Shown here piece by piece: positions 59,861 to 64,000 of a stretch of DNA of 64,000 bases (its first letter is position 1; each line of letters begins with the position of its first letter). This stretch comes from Glaciimonas sp. PCH181. Its GTDB lineage: Bacteria; Pseudomonadota; Gammaproteobacteria; Burkholderiales; Burkholderiaceae_D. A model generated the notes under the pieces. That model was given only the letters and a program-made list of their open reading frames with translations. It was not told the origin of the DNA and ran no database searches. The translations under genes were made by a program, and so were the position numbers. The DNA is taken from the NCBI RefSeq assembly GCF_003056055.1, contig NZ_PYFP01000001.1, positions 2,785,503 to 2,849,502 on the forward strand, in the 5' to 3' direction.

Positions 59861-59894
59861 AAAAACCCTCCCAGATTTCTCTGGGAGGGTTTTC
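59861..59894 (-). terminator. Terminator of the rRNA operon
   Basis: CCCTCCCAGA and TCTGGGAGGG form a perfect 10-bp stem with a 4-base loop; on the minus strand it runs into TTTTTGC. It lies directly after 5S. Outside it the short repeat GATTTCGATTC occurs almost twice in tandem (59830-59851). The stretch 59686-59830 holds nothing I can name. Confidence 0.88.
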
Positions 59895-59901
59895 TAATAA
59901 A

Positions 59902-60017
59902 AGCCTGACGATGACCTACTTTCACACTGGTTGCAGCACTATCATCGGCGCAAAGTCGTTTCACGGTCCTGTTCGGGATGGGAAGGGGTGGTACCAACTC
60001 GCTATGGTCATCAGGCA
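59902..60017 (-). rRNA. rrf: 5S ribosomal RNA
   Basis: On the minus strand the sequence starts TGCCTGATGACCATAGCGAG and ends with GTCATCGTCAGGCT, the complementary 5S termini, with the conserved CCCATCCCGAACAGG core between. Length about 116 bases. Last RNA of the operon. Ends are estimated to within a few bases. Confidence 0.96.
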
Positions 60018-60060
60018 TAAACTGTAGTGTCATATGTTCCCAATCGGGCAACACACAACG

Positions 60061-60082
60061 CAATCTAGAAGAAGTAAAGTTT
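60061..60082 (-). other. 3' arm of a probable pre-23S processing stem
   Basis: CAATCTAGAAGAAGTAAAGTTT on the plus strand is complementary in 20 of 22 positions to 63265-63286 on the other side of the 23S gene. Such pairs bring the ends of pre-23S together for RNase III cleavage. Confidence 0.6.
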
Positions 60083-60090
60083 TGTTTCAT

Positions 60091-60125
60091 GTGTTGGGGT
60101 AACGAGGGTTTCGTTACCCCAACAC
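60091..60125 (-). repeat. Perfect 15-bp hairpin in the 23S-5S spacer
   Basis: GTGTTGGGGTAACGA and its exact complement with a 5-base loop (GGGTT). It has no U-run and lies within the pre-rRNA, so it is either a processing signal or a small inserted palindrome. Confidence 0.6.
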
Positions 60126-60189
60126 TGGGTATGATTGCACTTTTCAGGCAAACACATATCTCATTAGCTTATATATAACCTGCTAAGGT

Positions 60190-63073
<2,884 letters not shown>

Positions 63074-63264
63074 ACGTTAGCCTCTAGACGCGTTCACGTC
63101 TAAAAACCGGTTATAGGATATTACTTATGAGTATTACTTTAGCGTTTGCCGTATCCAAAGTGTTTTCGCAGTTGCATACTCTCGTATGCTCTTTTGAGAA
63201 CTCTTTTAATACTTTTTGATTTGATACAATCATACCCATCCACAATGCTGTCGCACTGCGGACG

Positions 63265-63286
63265 AATCTTTACTTCTTCTAAATTG
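63265..63286 (-). other. 5' arm of a probable pre-23S processing stem
   Basis: Complementary in 20 of 22 positions to 60061-60082 beyond the 3' end of 23S. It lies about 190 bases before the mature 23S 5' end, directly after the boxA-like element. Confidence 0.6.
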
Positions 63287-63296
63287 TTAAAGAACA
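63282..63296 (-). promoter_or_regulatory. boxA-like antitermination element in the 16S-23S spacer
   Basis: On the minus strand TGTTCTTTAACAATT closely matches the rRNA boxA consensus (TGCTCTTTAACA). It recruits Nus factors that let RNA polymerase read through the 23S region. The rest of the 63074-63423 spacer shows no gene. Confidence 0.75.
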
Positions 63297-63423
63297 AACA
63301 GCCAATGATCTTAAAAAGATCAAACCTAAATCGCGCCGCATCACGCTGTCTTACCCTGCGTAATACCTGACTTAGGTTTGATATTTCACCACGCTCAACC
63401 CCCGCTCTGGGAATCAAACAATA

Positions 63424-63498
63424 TGGTGGAGGCTAACGGATCGAACCGATGACCCCCTGCTTGCAAAGCAGGTGCTCTCCCAGCTGAGCTAAGCCCCC
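63424..63498 (-). tRNA. tRNA-Ala (anticodon TGC), T-arm one base short
   Basis: On the minus strand the gene starts GGGGGCTTAGCTCAGCTGGG, has anticodon loop TTTGCAA (TGC) and ends AGCCTCCACCA with an encoded CCA. It counts 75 bases. The T-arm reads ATCGG-TTCGATCCGTT: two C where 76-base tRNA-Ala genes normally have three (GATCCCG), leaving a six-base T-loop or a four-base 3' strand. Possible base-call error in the run of C, or a true deletion. Confidence 0.93.
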
Positions 63499-63507
63499 AT
63501 AAACTTG

Positions 63508-63584
63508 TGGTGGGTCTGGTTGGGCTCGAACCAACGACCCCCGCGTTATCAACACGGTGCTCTAACCAACTGAGCTACAGACCC
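63508..63584 (-). tRNA. tRNA-Ile (anticodon GAT)
   Basis: On the minus strand GGGTCTGTAGCTCAGTTGGT begins a 77-base cloverleaf with anticodon GAT in TTGATAA, T-arm GTTGG-TTCGAGC-CCAAC and an encoded CCA. Acceptor stem GGGTCTG/CAGACCC is fully paired. It sits 9 bases before tRNA-Ala in the 16S-23S spacer, the usual order. Confidence 0.97.
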
Positions 63585-63712
63585 GCTTTGGATCAGTACT
63601 TCAGTAGTCAACGATAAACCCTCTATCGCACGCGCACCGCGCTCTACCTATAACTGTTCTTCTTTTAACTAACACACCGATAAGTGTGGACGCTTAATGT
63701 CCGTACAAACTC

Positions 63713-64000
<288 letters not shown>

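Overview
The window looks like a chromosomal segment of a betaproteobacterium of the Burkholderiales, most likely family Oxalobacteraceae (Glaciimonas, Herminiimonas or Collimonas-like). The grounds are gene order (secD-yajC-tgt-queA; recG-oxyR-ubiA; xseB-ispA-dxs facing a Rieske oxygenase; polA next to a LOG-family gene; DUF2782-thrB), the style of the proteins, and an rRNA operon with tRNA-Ile and tRNA-Ala in its spacer. The genus is an inference and was not tested. Almost all of the window is dense core genome.

Layout. 1-3.2 kb (minus): start of secD, yajC, tgt, queA (protein export and queuosine tRNA modification). 3.4-8.1 kb (plus): recG, oxyR, ubiA and a DUF883 protein. 8.2-9.8 kb (minus): proC and yggS. 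9.9-12.9 kb (plus): twitching-motility ATPases pilT and pilU, with a glutathione peroxidase overlapping the pilU stop codon. 12.9-24.0 kb (minus): a catabolic block with glpD-glpK-glpF behind GlpR-like operators, glcD-glcE-glcF, a LysR regulator and a D-lactate-dehydrogenase-like flavoprotein. 24.1-24.7 kb: cobalamin adenosyltransferase, followed by a structured repeat-like element. 25.1-28.2 kb (minus): xseB-ispA-dxs. 28.7-30.9 kb (plus): Rieske oxygenase and sseA. 31.0-34.8 kb (minus): a Tat-exported dienelactone hydrolase-like protein and polA. 34.8-38.2 kb (plus): LOG protein, a candidate 33-residue ORF, DUF2782, thrB and a membrane protein. 38.4-43.2 kb (minus): a tightly overlapping four-gene lipoprotein operon (CsgG-like, PEGA-like, DUF4810, DUF799) and uvrD. 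43.4-45.3 kb (plus): an MFS transporter and dps. 45.4-50.1 kb (minus): thiC-thiS-thiG-thiD-thiE behind a TPP riboswitch. 50.4-53.9 kb (plus): valS and a DUF2147 protein. 53.9-57.1 kb (minus): a hydratase-family enzyme, a DUF188 protein, ruvB and ruvA. 57.2-59.7 kb: a complete IS66-family element with intact target duplication. 59.9-64.0 kb (minus): 5S, 23S, tRNA-Ala, tRNA-Ile and the 3' end of 16S.

How it fits together. Glycerol (glp), glycolate (glc) and probably D-lactate are oxidised by membrane-associated flavoproteins that feed quinone; ubiA makes the ubiquinone head group precursor and dxs/ispA supply isoprenoids. OxyR, Dps and the peroxidase form an oxidative-stress set. I found no CRISPR array, prophage, secretion cluster or obvious defence island. 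The most promising uncharacterised items are the four-lipoprotein CsgG/DUF4810/DUF799 operon, the composite inverted-repeat element at 24.8-25.0 kb with pseudoknot topology, the hairpin-preceded small ORF at 35.58 kb, the zero-base divergent polA/LOG junction, and a tRNA-Ala with a T-arm one base short.
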